NCBI GenBank assembly: GCA_000469685.2
Contig: LS997564.1
Coordinates: 41,992,240-42,056,239, forward strand
DNA: 64,000 nucleotides
DNA from: Haemonchus contortus
Taxonomy: Eukaryota > Nematoda > Chromadorea > Rhabditida > Trichostrongylidae
Direction of reading: 5' to 3'
The number at the start of each line of letters is the position of its first letter. The first letter of the stretch is position 1. The notes under the pieces are model-generated. The model was not told where the DNA came from. It searched no databases and saw nothing but the letters and a program-made list of their open reading frames with translations. The translations under genes and the position numbers were made by a program. This document shows positions 26,560-39,400 of the stretch, piece after piece.

Positions 26560-26770
26560 TTCGGCTGTGTTGTTGGGAACAGACGGTTCCTTGCACAAAT
26601 CCTTCTCACAGTGATTCCTCAGTAATATTTCACTGGGTCGAGATTGGCAACTGACCAAGGCAGATTTTCTATATTTTGATGTTGCAACTTCTCTTTCATT
26701 GATTGTCGAACGTCGATCGCAGCGTGGTCCTGTTGGAAGGCACAGTTACCACAGAGTAACAGCTACATAG
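26560..26770 (-). pseudogene. Tc1-like transposase fragment
   Basis: On the minus strand a short frame reads QQDHAAIDVRQSMKEKL, then ENLPWSVANLDPVKYY, then a stop, then a basic tail (VRRICARNR). This matches the order in Tc1-type DDE transposases: the QQD block before the second-to-third acidic region, then the W..SPDLNP-type block, then the basic C-terminus. Stops and lost catalytic context make it a dead fragment. No terminal repeats were identified. Confidence 0.6.
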
Positions 26771-27498
26771 CCTAATTGTAAGAGAGGACAGTGGCGACCA
26801 CGAGGCATAGTGGATGTGGTTAATCACGGAACGTGTTTAGAACACCTTCTATCCTTACTTGTTGGTGGCCTTTCTACCTCGAATTTTTCATGCTCCAATA
26901 TAAGTTGCTCGATTTCTCTACCTAATTCTTATGATACGGTGTGAAAACCAGCAGTTTTTCCTAAGAAAAAGTAATGTAGAAGATGATGCTGACAACGTTT
27001 GTATGGGGAGCTTATTCAGGGTGATGAATTTGTCGGCAGTTGTCACTGGGCTGCTTGCTTTATAGGTGCAAGATTTGAGGTTACCTGGTACTTACACAAC
27101 TCACCGTAGTGATGCTGTTCGACAACTCCACAACTTTTACCCATACCCATAGAGTTCTTGAGTTCCTCTCGCCTTTTTTTGTGCCACTATCGCAGCTATT
27201 TCGTAAAAGCGAACAGTTTAAGAAATTCTTCAAAACCTTTCTGATTTCATAGAAATAATTTTCTATATTTCAAAACGTATTGCCCTAAAGGATAACCCAG
27301 AATATAACGCTTACATACAAAGCTATTTCTATTGTATTCGAAAGTTTGATACATTGCTTCGACACACTTTCTTTGACATTGTTGTTTTCTGTTGTTCCGA
27401 AAGAACAGTGGAGGAACATTGGAGGCAATTCCGATATCCACCTTCATAACGAGATTTTCGTATTTCAGGTGTCTTAGTCATCCTTTCCTAACGCACAG

Positions 27499-30400
27499 AT
27501 GCGATTTCGGAATCTCATTCCAAACCTCCCGGACGTTGTCTTGCGACGAATTTTTGACTTCTTGTCCTATCAGCAATTGTGCAAAGCCGAATGTGTGTGT
27601 CGACGATGGCAGAGCATTGTTCTTTCCATTATGCGTCGGAATGTACATGAGATCACGATTGACCGGGTAAGAACGTTTAGGAAGTTATCATGTACCAACC
27701 TCGGCTATATATTAGGTGTGTGCATTAATTTCCGCCGTTTTTCGCGTGCTAAAACATACTTATTACAAAATTAAAATTAAATGTAAACCAACCAATGTAT
27801 TGCCCATCGTTAGCTACAACTTCTTGCCATCTTTCTGGTATCTTGCTGCCTCCGGGTCTAAAAAAGCCTTCATCTTTTGAGGCAATCTTGTTATCCACCC
27901 ATTTTCGCACTTCTTCGGCATTCCGGAAGCGTATATCTGCCAAACTGACTTGCATGGACCGGAATAGGTGGTTATCAGAAAGAGCAAGATCCGCAGAGTA
28001 TGCGGGCTGAACAAGCTGATCCCATCCAACAACTGCAATTTTCAAAGGACCTTCTTCGCAGAATGGGGTCTGGCATGTTCGCGGTGGAACAGCACCTCAT
28101 GATATTTTCTTGCGATTAAGTGAGCTTTTAGGTGGCAGCATCCTACAAACTGTCAAGTTGGTGTTCGTAGCGGTCAGCAGTAACAGTTTCGTTCGGGCTC
28201 TGCAGCTCATAGTTCAGAACATCCTTTTGATCCCACCACCAAATGCACGCACAGCATTACTTTTTGGCAATAAACATTTCGCTTTCGTTGCAAGCTCTCG
28301 AATGAAGAGAAACTATCTCAGCAGGTTCGTTCATATGAAGCTTGTCCTCCATAGAAGCATCCGGTGGGCTTCATTGCCAGTTTTCTTGAAATCAAACAGC
28401 AGGAGCGCCCCCCGGGAAAACGGTTTCTCACGTTCCATGACGAATCAGTCTGGGAGCAACGGGATTTTGAGGAAAAACTGATCTGTCTGGCCTTAAGTAG
28501 GTAGCTAATACCCTATCGTACAGAATATGACAGGTTTCACCGGTAAACCTCTAATATGGTTCGCGCAACGGCCCTTGGAATTCAGCGGCGGAAATTAATG
28601 CACACACCTAATACATCAAAACCAGGCTAGTTGAAAAACAGGTCTGTCATATAACTGAGAGTCTCTTACTATGGCCCTGCTCACGAGAAAGTACCCATCT
28701 GAAGCACCTTATGTGTCAGTGGCGAACTGGGTTAGTGGAAGGACAGATGAAGTTGTTATCTTGAACTTTTCTCATGGGATATGCATTTGGGTTTATGAGG
28801 CTGACTTTCTGGCAATAGGCGGAATGAAGGGAAATGAAAATGTGTGGGCTCGGTGACACTGCTCCTTACATAGTTGGCCCTTTAACCTTTGAACTATTAG
28901 AATTTTCGAAGAAAATCTATAGCAAATCCATTCAGTTCGGCTCATCGGAACCGTCAGTGCATCAGGTGGTCCCCTTTCACCGACTGTCAGTGAGCTGTGC
29001 GCCGGACGCGTTCGATTTCCTGGCTGGAGTCATAAGAAGGTGAGTAGTTCCGAAAGAAACGTTCATTTTGTGCAGCTCAACTTGGCGAACATGCAATATG
29101 CAGCCTTCCATCGGTTCACTGTAATTTTTAGGCATTGATCCTGATATCAATGAGTATCAGCTAAGTAACAGCCGAACATTATTCCAGTTTCTGACGGCTC
29201 TCATTATCTCTGAGTCAATCCATCTTTTTATTATACTTCCCTCCACCCGTGACTCAGACTGCGTGTGTAAACTTTTGCTCATCATTGAAGACAGTCCGTC
29301 ATTCACTTTGATAGTTGGGCAGCCCTTTTTGCCGAGAGTGAGAGAACGACTAGGATCATTCAGTTTTGTAGTACCAAAAGTTTTATTAAAAATTCCATAG
29401 GCGGGGATGTTTCCTTGAACGGTGAAGAGAGAAAGCCTGGAAGAGCATGCTGAGGTGGTTCTCGAAGGCTGCTTAACTGAGGGATCGTTCCTTTGCTGTC
29501 GCAATTAATCGGTTAGCGTTCCTGATGTACTGACGTGGATGCATGCAGTGTTCTGTGGGAGCTGCTCAACAGCCCTTTTGCCCCCTGGTAAGCAGTGGTG
29601 CTGATTCTGCGTGCGAGAGCACTTTACCCGCAAATTAGCACCTTAGGGCCAGCGGGAGACTTGCAGTGATTGAAGCATTAGAAATTCTTATTCAGTATAG
29701 TTAGTCGAAGAAGGTAGGTGTTGTGCAATGAATTCTTGATGACAGTGTCCCGGTTACGGCGCTCTCTTTGCATAAAATCGAGCTGTAGGTCTAGGAATAA
29801 AAGTTTTCAAAGAGATGGCAAGTAGGCAGTTGTCGCGAACTTATATCCAGTCACGGTGAGATGTCCAATAGCGGCATCTAACCATCTGGATCCCTGCCCT
29901 CTTGGAGGTCCGAGTCTATAGAAATTGGGTTGTCCTAGTTGTACGAATTCGATAGAATAACGTTGGATTAGCCACAATTCGCCCTTATCTTGCTGCCACG
30001 CAGTTGTCTGTGTACATCTTCTACCAAGTTCTAATCCGGGACCACGGGTACAAAATTCTTTATATCCCCCAAACTTGGGTATTTAAACCATCAATTCAAA
30101 ATGTATACGTCAACAATGCCAGAACTGCGTGACACTGCCAGGAAATATGTCATCCAGGGAACTTATGTATGATGATGTGGTTGAAGTAGAGATAGAAGTG
30201 AGATCGCTATCGGATAACTGAGGCAAAGAATACAAATAAACAAAGGCATATGAGGTTATGCTGAAAATATTGAGGTTAACAAGCTCATTACATAATATTA
30301 CTACAAAAGAAACTACTAAGTAGAAGGGAAGTAAGTTAAAGTAATGTCAGCGGGATGAGTGCGTCTACTGCTGGGTTAGGACTCGCTCTGTGGGAACCGA

Positions 30401-33400
30401 GTTGCGAAATACTCTGTAGAGCCACTATATTCGCGGGCTTTTGAATCACAGTGTTGTGTTGTTGTGTTCGCACACAGAACCATATCGGAATCGCGAGTAT
30501 TCGTGGTAGAATCGTTCATTTCCAATGTGCAAGTGCATGTGCATTCTCTCCTGCAACCTATCTGAAAGACGACACGGACAAATAGAGAAAAATGAAGGAT
30601 GCTGTTAGGATGGTTCAGTGGTTTTTGTTATAAATAACTCCGGTAATAACGGAGTAAAATAAAGCAACTGGAATGATAAGCGCGGTCGTTACCGCTATAA
30701 GATGCACAGAAGTAAAGTGTTAGTAATAAGAATTTATCTAAACGATACAACCCACGTGCTGCCTCTGCTGTTGCGTAAGGTAGAATGAGGGACCTACTTA
30801 TCTCGGGGCCGCTTGACCCCGCACCGTTTAGGGGCGTGGGTTAAGCTAGAGGGAGTCGTCTCAGACAGTGAGACGACGAGATAGTAAGTTATGGTGAGGT
30901 GATCGTCGCAATAGACGACGATACTCCGCCGGCAACGGAGTTTACAATTCAATGGGGATTTAACTATGCACATATACATGACAACATGATAAATTATATC
31001 TACACGGCGGCTCGATAATTCTTTTTCTTGATGAATGAGTGAGGCCGCGTCGTAGTTGCGGCCCGTAATTCACGGGCTTCTGGCAATTGTGGCGAAGGAG
31101 AGATCGTTGTGAAATAAAGAGAATTAGTGTTAACATGAGGCAATTATCACGAGCTCGGAGGATAAGAATGAATAAAAGCGCTTTTCGTCGGCAATCTGTT
31201 CACCTGTGAGCCTTTCGGCGCTTACCTGCGAGCCGTTGATGACCAAGTCGATGAAGTTTTCTGAGGTTACAAACTCGTTTGACACCACTATACGGGTCGT
31301 CAAAGTCAGTTGGCTTATTAACACCCAACCTAATATCGAGTCAAATGGTATTGCTCTATACTTGGGGTTATCCCTCGTTGGGGTATGGGTCGACTTTGAG
31401 CAGCGAAAAGATGTAGCTGCCTCATTTGATGATCATATTTAATTTTTGATTTATCAGTCGTATTATTTATTTATGTAACGTATGCGTGAATAATGTTTAT
31501 AACGTTCAAAGCATGTATGAGCAAATAGTAATTGGAAGCAATTAGTTGGAGTGGATTATGATCGAAGCCCGTTTTAGTAACCCGCCGTTTTTTGAGTATG
31601 TAATTTGGAGAACAGCAATACAGCAATCAACCAAAGTTAACCATGCCAGTGTCTCGAAGATAACCCACTACGAGGCCGCAGCCCTACAGAGGCGGGTGTG
31701 TACACCATCGAACTCAATCTCTTTAATCTAATTACGAACCTAAGGAGCTGGCTCGGGGGTGCCGCAAGAACAACTAGCTGGTATTTTTGGATATTCGAGT
31801 TGCTTTATCAGAATTGCTGTTAACTCCGTGTGAAGCCAAAATGTGGGTGGCGGGGGTTAAACAGCTTTCGACCACTTCTTCACCACGCAACTTTGTAGAT
31901 CGTAGACATAGTAGGCTAAGCTTGAGAGATTAGCGATAATGAATAACGTTTGGTATACTTTTGGCTTTGTTTCTTGACTGATAAATCATAAATATGATTA
32001 CTATTAAGGTGTGTGGTCCCTTTATTCCTATTAATCCGAATACTATGGGGAAATGGCAGATATACCGTTACTTGTGCATTTTATGAGGTTTTTCATAATT
32101 TTCCAGATGCACGAGAGTAAGGCGGAAAGGATGGTTGCTCCTATTTTTAGAATGAACAGGAGAAGCATCGGGCCGGCTATGTAGGTTAAAGCCGCTAAGC
32201 CGAAAGCAACGGTGATACACGCTAAGGCTGTTTTCCAATACCTTCTAATCACTTTAAGCAACGGATCAAGACTCGGAAAGCTTATATCGGAGAACCACTG
32301 GTGTTTCAGAGGAATTCCATGGGTGTCCCTTTCAAAGGTAGACAGGCCTACAGGGGCTTCTATATGATAGAGCAATGATCCATTTCACAAGAATTTGGTT
32401 GAAATGTCCGAGCAATGAGCGTTGCACTGTTCGTGTACTGTTGGGTGATTAAAACTCAGTATGATGTGATTGATTTCACCGGATGGCCCGCATTTAACGA
32501 GAAATTGTTTGGATTCGCAAACTACGATTACTGATGCTCGTACTTGTGAATTGCAAATAGCTGTAAAATGTGCGCCAATTGCGCAGTCGTAACAACCCGT
32601 TAGCTCAGAAATGTTGAATGTGCACCCTTGGTTGATTACAAGTTCGGCGGTATTGTGCAAAAACCTTGATTCGATCCGTATTACCATTTCCTCCTCGTTG
32701 GACGTAGCAACGATATCGCTAGCCTTGGCAGTTATTTCTGTATGGGGCGCTTGTAGAGGCAACCTGCTTAGCGTGTTATCGCGAAGCTTATGGATGGATT
32801 TGTCAGGGCATTGACAACTCAGGGGGGAATTGCCACAATCGCAACGTACGAGATTAGTGCACGAGGCGAAATTATTAAAAGCTTGTCCAGCTGAAGTACA
32901 CGCTACCGGTAACTGGTAATTTGGGGGTAATGCGTAGGCTCTATCTGACGAAATAGCGAATTGATTGTTATCTAGTGAGGTTTTGAGCTTCTGTATGGAA
33001 GCGACCGTAATGTTGAAATCCTGAAACTGTTCTGTGACGTAGGGCTGAAAGGAGCGTTCAAACTTATCTGTTCGGTCCGCTATTGTTACCTCTATGCTCA
33101 AGGTTACTGTAGGTGTCCAGTGGGGACACCGTACTATTTCAAAGACACGTTCTGAAACAGGTGTATGGACAACTCTGAAAAACCAACAGCTTGGCAGTGG
33201 AAGAAAGCAACCGCAGAAGATTCCTCCACAGCTGCTCATACAGCCGGAGTAACCTGGGTGCTTTCTGGTATAGTTCAGTTCAGCAACTGTCTCATTAGGG
33301 TTGAATCTATCGCATTTGTCATTAGTGCATGAGCCGACGTTGGCGCAATGTTTTGCGTGAAATATTTTCACTACTGTGGGCCTTGTGAAGAACTCTATGA

Positions 33401-36400
33401 CTTTGGAGCATTTGAACTCCACCTTTTTCTTCACGAACTTTGCTGCACCAACAGATTTGTTGCCGTGCCGAATTTCGATACACAGCTCTGATTGCAGCCT
33501 GTTGAATAACAGTTCTCTGCTGTATTCTAAGTGGCAGTGATCTGCTTCGTTGCACACGAGTTCCGCAGAGTGACGCATAAAGCCATGTTGGCAAGCGCTG
33601 CCAAGAGAAAGAAGGCTTATCACTATGCAAATGGTGAGCGCTGGTTGTGGAAGTTGGGCTAACTCGAAACTGCAGGTCGGAGCGTTTTTTGTATTTGGTT
33701 CCCTAAGCACTAGAATGTCGTTGGTAGGAGCTTTCTTACCGAGCCTTTTTGAGATATTAATTGCTGTCCATGCAATCCCTATTACCGTTATAATGAACAA
33801 ATAGAGTAGAATGGCTGTCGTTACAATTGCACCCAATGGCCAGCAGTGTGGGTTGCCTAGTAAGGTTTTTGACAGAAAGTACTGATGATCACAAAATTTT
33901 GCTCTATCGCAGACCAAAATTCGCTCACGTAAACCACTGCTTTCTTGGGTCCGTAAACGTACGTCGATATCCTTGCCTGTAGGGGAAATGGGCAGCAAAT
34001 AGGTAGATGGTTGCGTTTTGTTAATGAACGACTGGCATTCATTAGTGATGCAGATCTCGAGCCAACCTTTGATTGGGGGTACGTGTACAACCCCATTACC
34101 ACACCATATGAAGGGAAGTTCACTGGTTGCTAAAATAGGGGACATCATCGCCATTAACGTCATGAGCATGAGCAAAGATGTTGTTGGAAGCGATGACTTT
34201 TTATGGGTAATGGCACAATCTAATTCCTTGAAAAATTCTCTTGCACGCGTTTTAGAGGAGCGAGGTAGAGATTGTCGCTCCTGCGGCGTTTGTGAGCTTA
34301 AGGGTGGAACTAATGGGTTGTTTAGATCGGGCCCTGAAGGATGTATTATGGTCTTTTTTGCTGCGCTGTCCCTTGTGACTTTTGTATTGGGTGAACTGCG
34401 AATTTCTAACGGGTAGATTTTGTTAAGGGGGCGATGGATAATTTTGTGGTTTGGCATGAGGATTTTTGCTGATCTAATCAAGCCATCGGTGGATTCAATA
34501 ATTTCCGTGACCTTGCCGTAAGACCACGTTCCTCTTGGAACGAGCTCTTGCTCAATAAGTACGATCTCGCCTTCTTCTGGGCACGACCGTTGAGAGTGTT
34601 TGGGTTGCTTTAAACGCTGTTTTTGCATTTCTCGAAGGGATACTAAGTACTCGCACTTCCAGCAATCCCAAAATTTGTTTGCTATCATTTCGGAAAAGAG
34701 AATCGCCTCTTTGGCTTGCTTTCGTGATTGGATGAGTTCGGGATCATACAGAGGATCGTCTTCGTTCTGCTCAGTTCCTTTTTCTGGAAGTGAGAATCTG
34801 ACGTTACCCTGAAGAAAATCCACCGGGCGAAGAGGGATTTGTGTGATGTCTTCTACGTTTACTTTTGTTAATGGTCTTGTGTTAAGGATTGCCTCTATTC
34901 TCGTGATAACAGTACACATTTCCGTGAAACTCAACTTCCTCCGCCCGACGGCCTTGTTAAGTGCTTTTTTGACCGATGCTACTAGCCGTTCCCAAACTCC
35001 TCCCATCCAAGGTGATGCGGGAGGGTTGAATAACCATTTTATTCTTTCGGAGGCGCAGTAGGTCATAAGAGATTGCCCCGTTACTTCATCGTTCTCAAAC
35101 ATGGCGGCTATAATTTGTTCCCCTTGTTTGAAGTTCGTGCCGCAATCGGTACGCATTATCTTAGGAATACCCCTTCTAGAGATAAATCTGATGAAGCTAT
35201 TCAGGAATGCTCCTGTGGACATGTTTTCCACAACTTCTAAATGAACTGCGCGTGTGGTCAGGCAAGTGTAAAGGGCCACGTACATTTTCTCTTGTGTTTT
35301 TGCAATGAAGGGGCCCATGAAATCGCACCCAGTGTTTTGAAATGGTTTCGCCTCTACAACTCTGTCCGTTGGTAGCGGTGGCATTAATGGAGCTCCTAGA
35401 GGCAAACCTTGATATCTTTTGCAAGTAACGCAATTTCTCAAGAACGTTCGGAAGGAGTTCGATGCGCGAGGAATCCAAAATCTTTGGCGTGCTATGTTAA
35501 GCGTATGTTCCTTCCCGCAATGCGCGTTCTCACTGTGGATTTGCCAAAAGAGCAGACGTACCAGCTCTGACTTGGGTGGAATATAAATGGGTGATCTAGT
35601 GTCCTTAGGGAGAACAGCGTTTTGTAGCCGCGATTCGTGCCTAATTATACCGCTTGGATCATGTATGATCTTCTTGTCAGGAAACCTTTTTTGCAAGTTT
35701 TTTAAACTTTCCTGACTTTGCTCTTGGACGATAATTATCTGTTCCGCTAGTTCCATGTCGGATGACAAGATCTCCTTCGCTGTGGAGAATTGTTGCGCTA
35801 TAAAAAGTTTTATGTTCAACGCTCTATTTTTGTTGGTTGCTTCGGTCCAGCATTTTGTTGCTTTTCCGACCAAGGAAACAACACGGAGCGCTCTGTGAAG
35901 CCTAGAAAATCGCGACAAGTCTATGAGCTCTACTGTTTTCTTGCGAGGGTCGACCGACGTCTCTACGAAAGCCAAGGATTCCGACTGCTCTTGTTCAAAG
36001 GGTACCTCAACGATAGCATCTAATGATTTGATTGGCCAAGTGTTGGGCTTTTCCTCTAGCCAGCGAGGTCCCCTCACCCAGTCGTGGTTGATTATACTTT
36101 GCGATGTTAGTCCCCTTGTACCAGCATCTGCTGGGTTGTGAGACGTGTCAACATGGAAGTATGAAACGGAAATGTTTCTGGATTCTATTGCCTTTTTACC
36201 GTTTGCGATGCGCTCTTTTAGGTTTGCAACGAAAACGGGTAATTTCTTTGCGGATTTTAACCACCACAAAGCGATTTCGCTGTCGTTCACAACTGATACG
36301 TCTTCTATTAAGTCGCACAGATTGTGCACGATGGAATGACTAAGTCGGATTGCCATGAGAAGACCCAAAAGTTCTAGTCGCGGGATTGTTTGGCGAACCT

Positions 36401-39400
36401 TTTTGGGTGTTAGTCGCGTTTTCCCACTGAGCAGATTCGAGACTTTTCTCGTTTGAATATTCTGCCCGTACGCGCATGTAGCTATGGCAAGTTTACTAGC
36501 GTCTGCAAAAACCCACAAGCGAAATTTTCCTCCGGAGATCGTGTTTAGACTTCGCGGCACGGAGATAGTCGCGTTGGTGATTTCGCTGCACAATCGGTTC
36601 CATTTGTGGCATGTTACGGAGTCGAGGTAGGTTTTCCAATCAACTCCTTGATCGAAAACTTCCCTCATCAACGACTTTAACTGCACCAGTAATGGGCCTG
36701 CTAGACCTATTGGGTCATATACGGAATTTATTTGACTTACTATGTCTTTCTTTGTAAGTTTGTCCGCTAATCGAAAGTTAGTGTGTACTCTGTACGCATC
36801 AGTCGCTGTGTCGTAATTGACACCCAGGACTTTTAGGCAGTCTGTTTCTAGTCTGTCCTCTTTGGGAATTGCTGAGTTAACTTCGTAAGAGTTCGAAATA
36901 TATTCTCGGAGGTTCATTCCGATTTTAGCGAAGAGTTCCTTTGATTGATGGTACTTACATAAGGCTTCTTCTACAGTGTTAGCCATCATCATTATGTTGT
37001 CGACATAAAGATGATTTGCGATTTCGTTCGCTAATGGAGAAGCATGGCCATTGAGGTATGATGCTAAGGCCATGTTAAGTATACTGGGGGATGCCGTCAC
37101 TCCAAATGGGAGTCTTCGAAAGCGATAGTGAACCAGGTTGTCTCTAGTGGGTGGAAGTTGTATATTTTTAACCCACAAAAACCTACACAGATCCTTATGT
37201 GGTTCCACAAGGCGTATCTGAGTAAAGGCTGCTTCGATGTCGCACATAAGGACAATATTGCCTCTTCGAGAGGTTATCAATATGTCATGGATCTTATTTA
37301 TGAAGGATTCCCCTTTGTGGATAACATCATTTAGCGAAAGCTTGCCTTTTCGTTTGGAGGACGCGTCAAAGACTATTCTGAGTGGCACCTTTTTGTTCGG
37401 TCTCCACACGCCGGAGTGAGGCATATAATAGGTGCCAACAGCTCCAGGTTCCGCCTCAGTGAAGGACTCTATGGTTCCTTCATCCACGTACTTCCCAATT
37501 ATTTGTGAGTACCATTTGCGTTGGTCGGAGGACTGTCGTAATGCATGCTGAAGGGATTCAAGGCGGCGAATCGCCACGCTGTAGTTGTCTTCTAAATGGA
37601 CAACATTTTCTTTCAAAGGGAAAGGGGCTGTTACGTAGCCATCTTTGAACAGAATTGTTTTGGAATAATGTTCTAGGTATTTGTGAGTTTTGTCATCGTT
37701 GTGACATTCCTCTTCTGTGATTCCTAGCCCTTCTAATTCGAACATTTTGCGGAGCATTATTTGCTCGCTTTGTTCATGAAGAGCTGTTGTCGCATGAAAG
37801 GAATTGCAGCAGATGCTCTCTCCTGCCAATGATCCTTTACCGTATATTGTCGGACCGAATATTGTCCGCGCGATATGAAGCCCGGAGGGTGTTTTGATCG
37901 CGTGGTTTTGACCAGATATGAGTTCGTGGTAGTAATCAAGCCCAATAAGTATGTGAGGGGTTTGAAGCTCTCCCCGTAGGTTCGAATTTGACAGGCAAAT
38001 GTTGTTTTCTTTTAAGAAGTCGATGTCATTTTCTGTGAGCCTAACGCTCGGGAAACCATTGGTGAGTATCGGTTTCGTGAGCATCTTCATTTCTAGTTCG
38101 TCTCCAAACACCGAGCTCACCTTTATTGTGACAACGTGGCTCTCGAAACTTTCTACGTGGCCACCTATGCCTGACATGGTGCAGACTTCTGTCCTTAACT
38201 TTGGGAGGCCAAACTGCTCTGCTACCTCTTCTTTTATGACGGATTTTTGTGCCCCAGAATCGAAGAAAAAGAGTACCTTCTCGTACGCTTGTTTCTTAAA
38301 GTTATACATGTTTCCCTCAGCAGTCATAAGAACTAGCTGAGAGTTCAAATGGTTTTGCTGATTAGCAAGAAGAACAGTGTCTTCTGCCCTCATTTGGGCG
38401 TTGTTGTTCGAATGACTATTGGGATAGGAGGCGCCGATTTGGTTCCTCTGGAGATTGCTATTACTCCTGCCTTGGTTTCCCTGAGATCTGGAGGGATGCT
38501 CTTTTCGAGCACCCCTTTGGTTATTATTCCGGGTATCTTTTTGCCCCATCATCACGTTATCGTCTTTCTTGACGCATAACGACAGGTGATGTTTTTGGCC
38601 ACATCGGGAACAGTCGGCTCTTTGGCAGTCAAAGCTGCTATGACTTGGAGAACAGCACTTCCAGCACCTGTTCTCTTCTTTTAGGATCTTTCGGCGACGA
38701 CCTTGATCCGTTATCGTCCTACAGCTCAATGATGAGTGGTTATTCCTGTGACAGAAAATGCACTTATCGCTGTATTGGGGTCGTGGATGATCGACGTTAT
38801 TAGCCCTAATGGTTTTATTAGCGTGACCTAACCTACAGTCAACATATTGTATCGCACTGATTTCTCCCTTTAACTGAGTCATCAGGTCTTCGATTGTTTG
38901 TTGGTCTTTCGATTGACCATTTATCAGAACGGGTTTTACAATGTCCCGCGGGAACTTTGCTATTATGAGTTCATGCCATACTGGCTCGCATGTTCTCCGC
39001 ACGTCATGCCCTGCGGAGATCATTTGGTGCACTAGCACCTGAATGCTATCGAAAACTGCTGAGCAACTTTCGGCCGTATTAGCTGCGGGTTTCATATGAA
39101 TCAGCTTTTGTACAATTTGCGCTCTACTCGCGGGTTGGTTTAGATAATTTTTGTGCAAAGTTTCGATAATCCAGTTATAATTATCTGGAACTAGCCTTAT
39201 GCCCTTTATTGAATTTTGGGCCTTGACTACTAGACTCTCTTTGAGTAGGAGAATCTTCTCCATAGTGTCCAATTCGGAGCTATTATGGACGAGTGTTTCG
39301 AAGATTGCCCAGTATTCTGGGAAATCTTCAGCACTACCGTGAAATTTCGGTAGCGACACTTGGAAAGGCTTTACGGAGCGGCAGGACTTTTGCGGGATTG

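Larger units (their letters stand above)
29040..30602. other. F-box intron 2 left of the BEL insertion
   Basis: Non-coding by the F-box model. A plus-strand open frame near 29190-29400 (LTALIISESIHLFIILPSTR) follows a TTCCAG site but has the wrong phase for the exon ending at 29039, so I leave it out. An SL1-like word lies at 30068-30089. Confidence 0.45.

Noticed and set aside
29190..29400. Plus-strand frame that looked like another F-box exon
   Set aside because: Its acceptor needs phase 0, but the exon ending at 29039 leaves phase 2; the exon at 40780 fits instead.
30068..30089. SL1 RNA gene
   Set aside because: No donor, Sm site or stem-loops follow the leader-like word.
33322..33630. 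Open frames on either strand inside the BEL polyprotein
   Set aside because: All lie within the 2424-codon frame and show no domain of their own; they are shadows of it.
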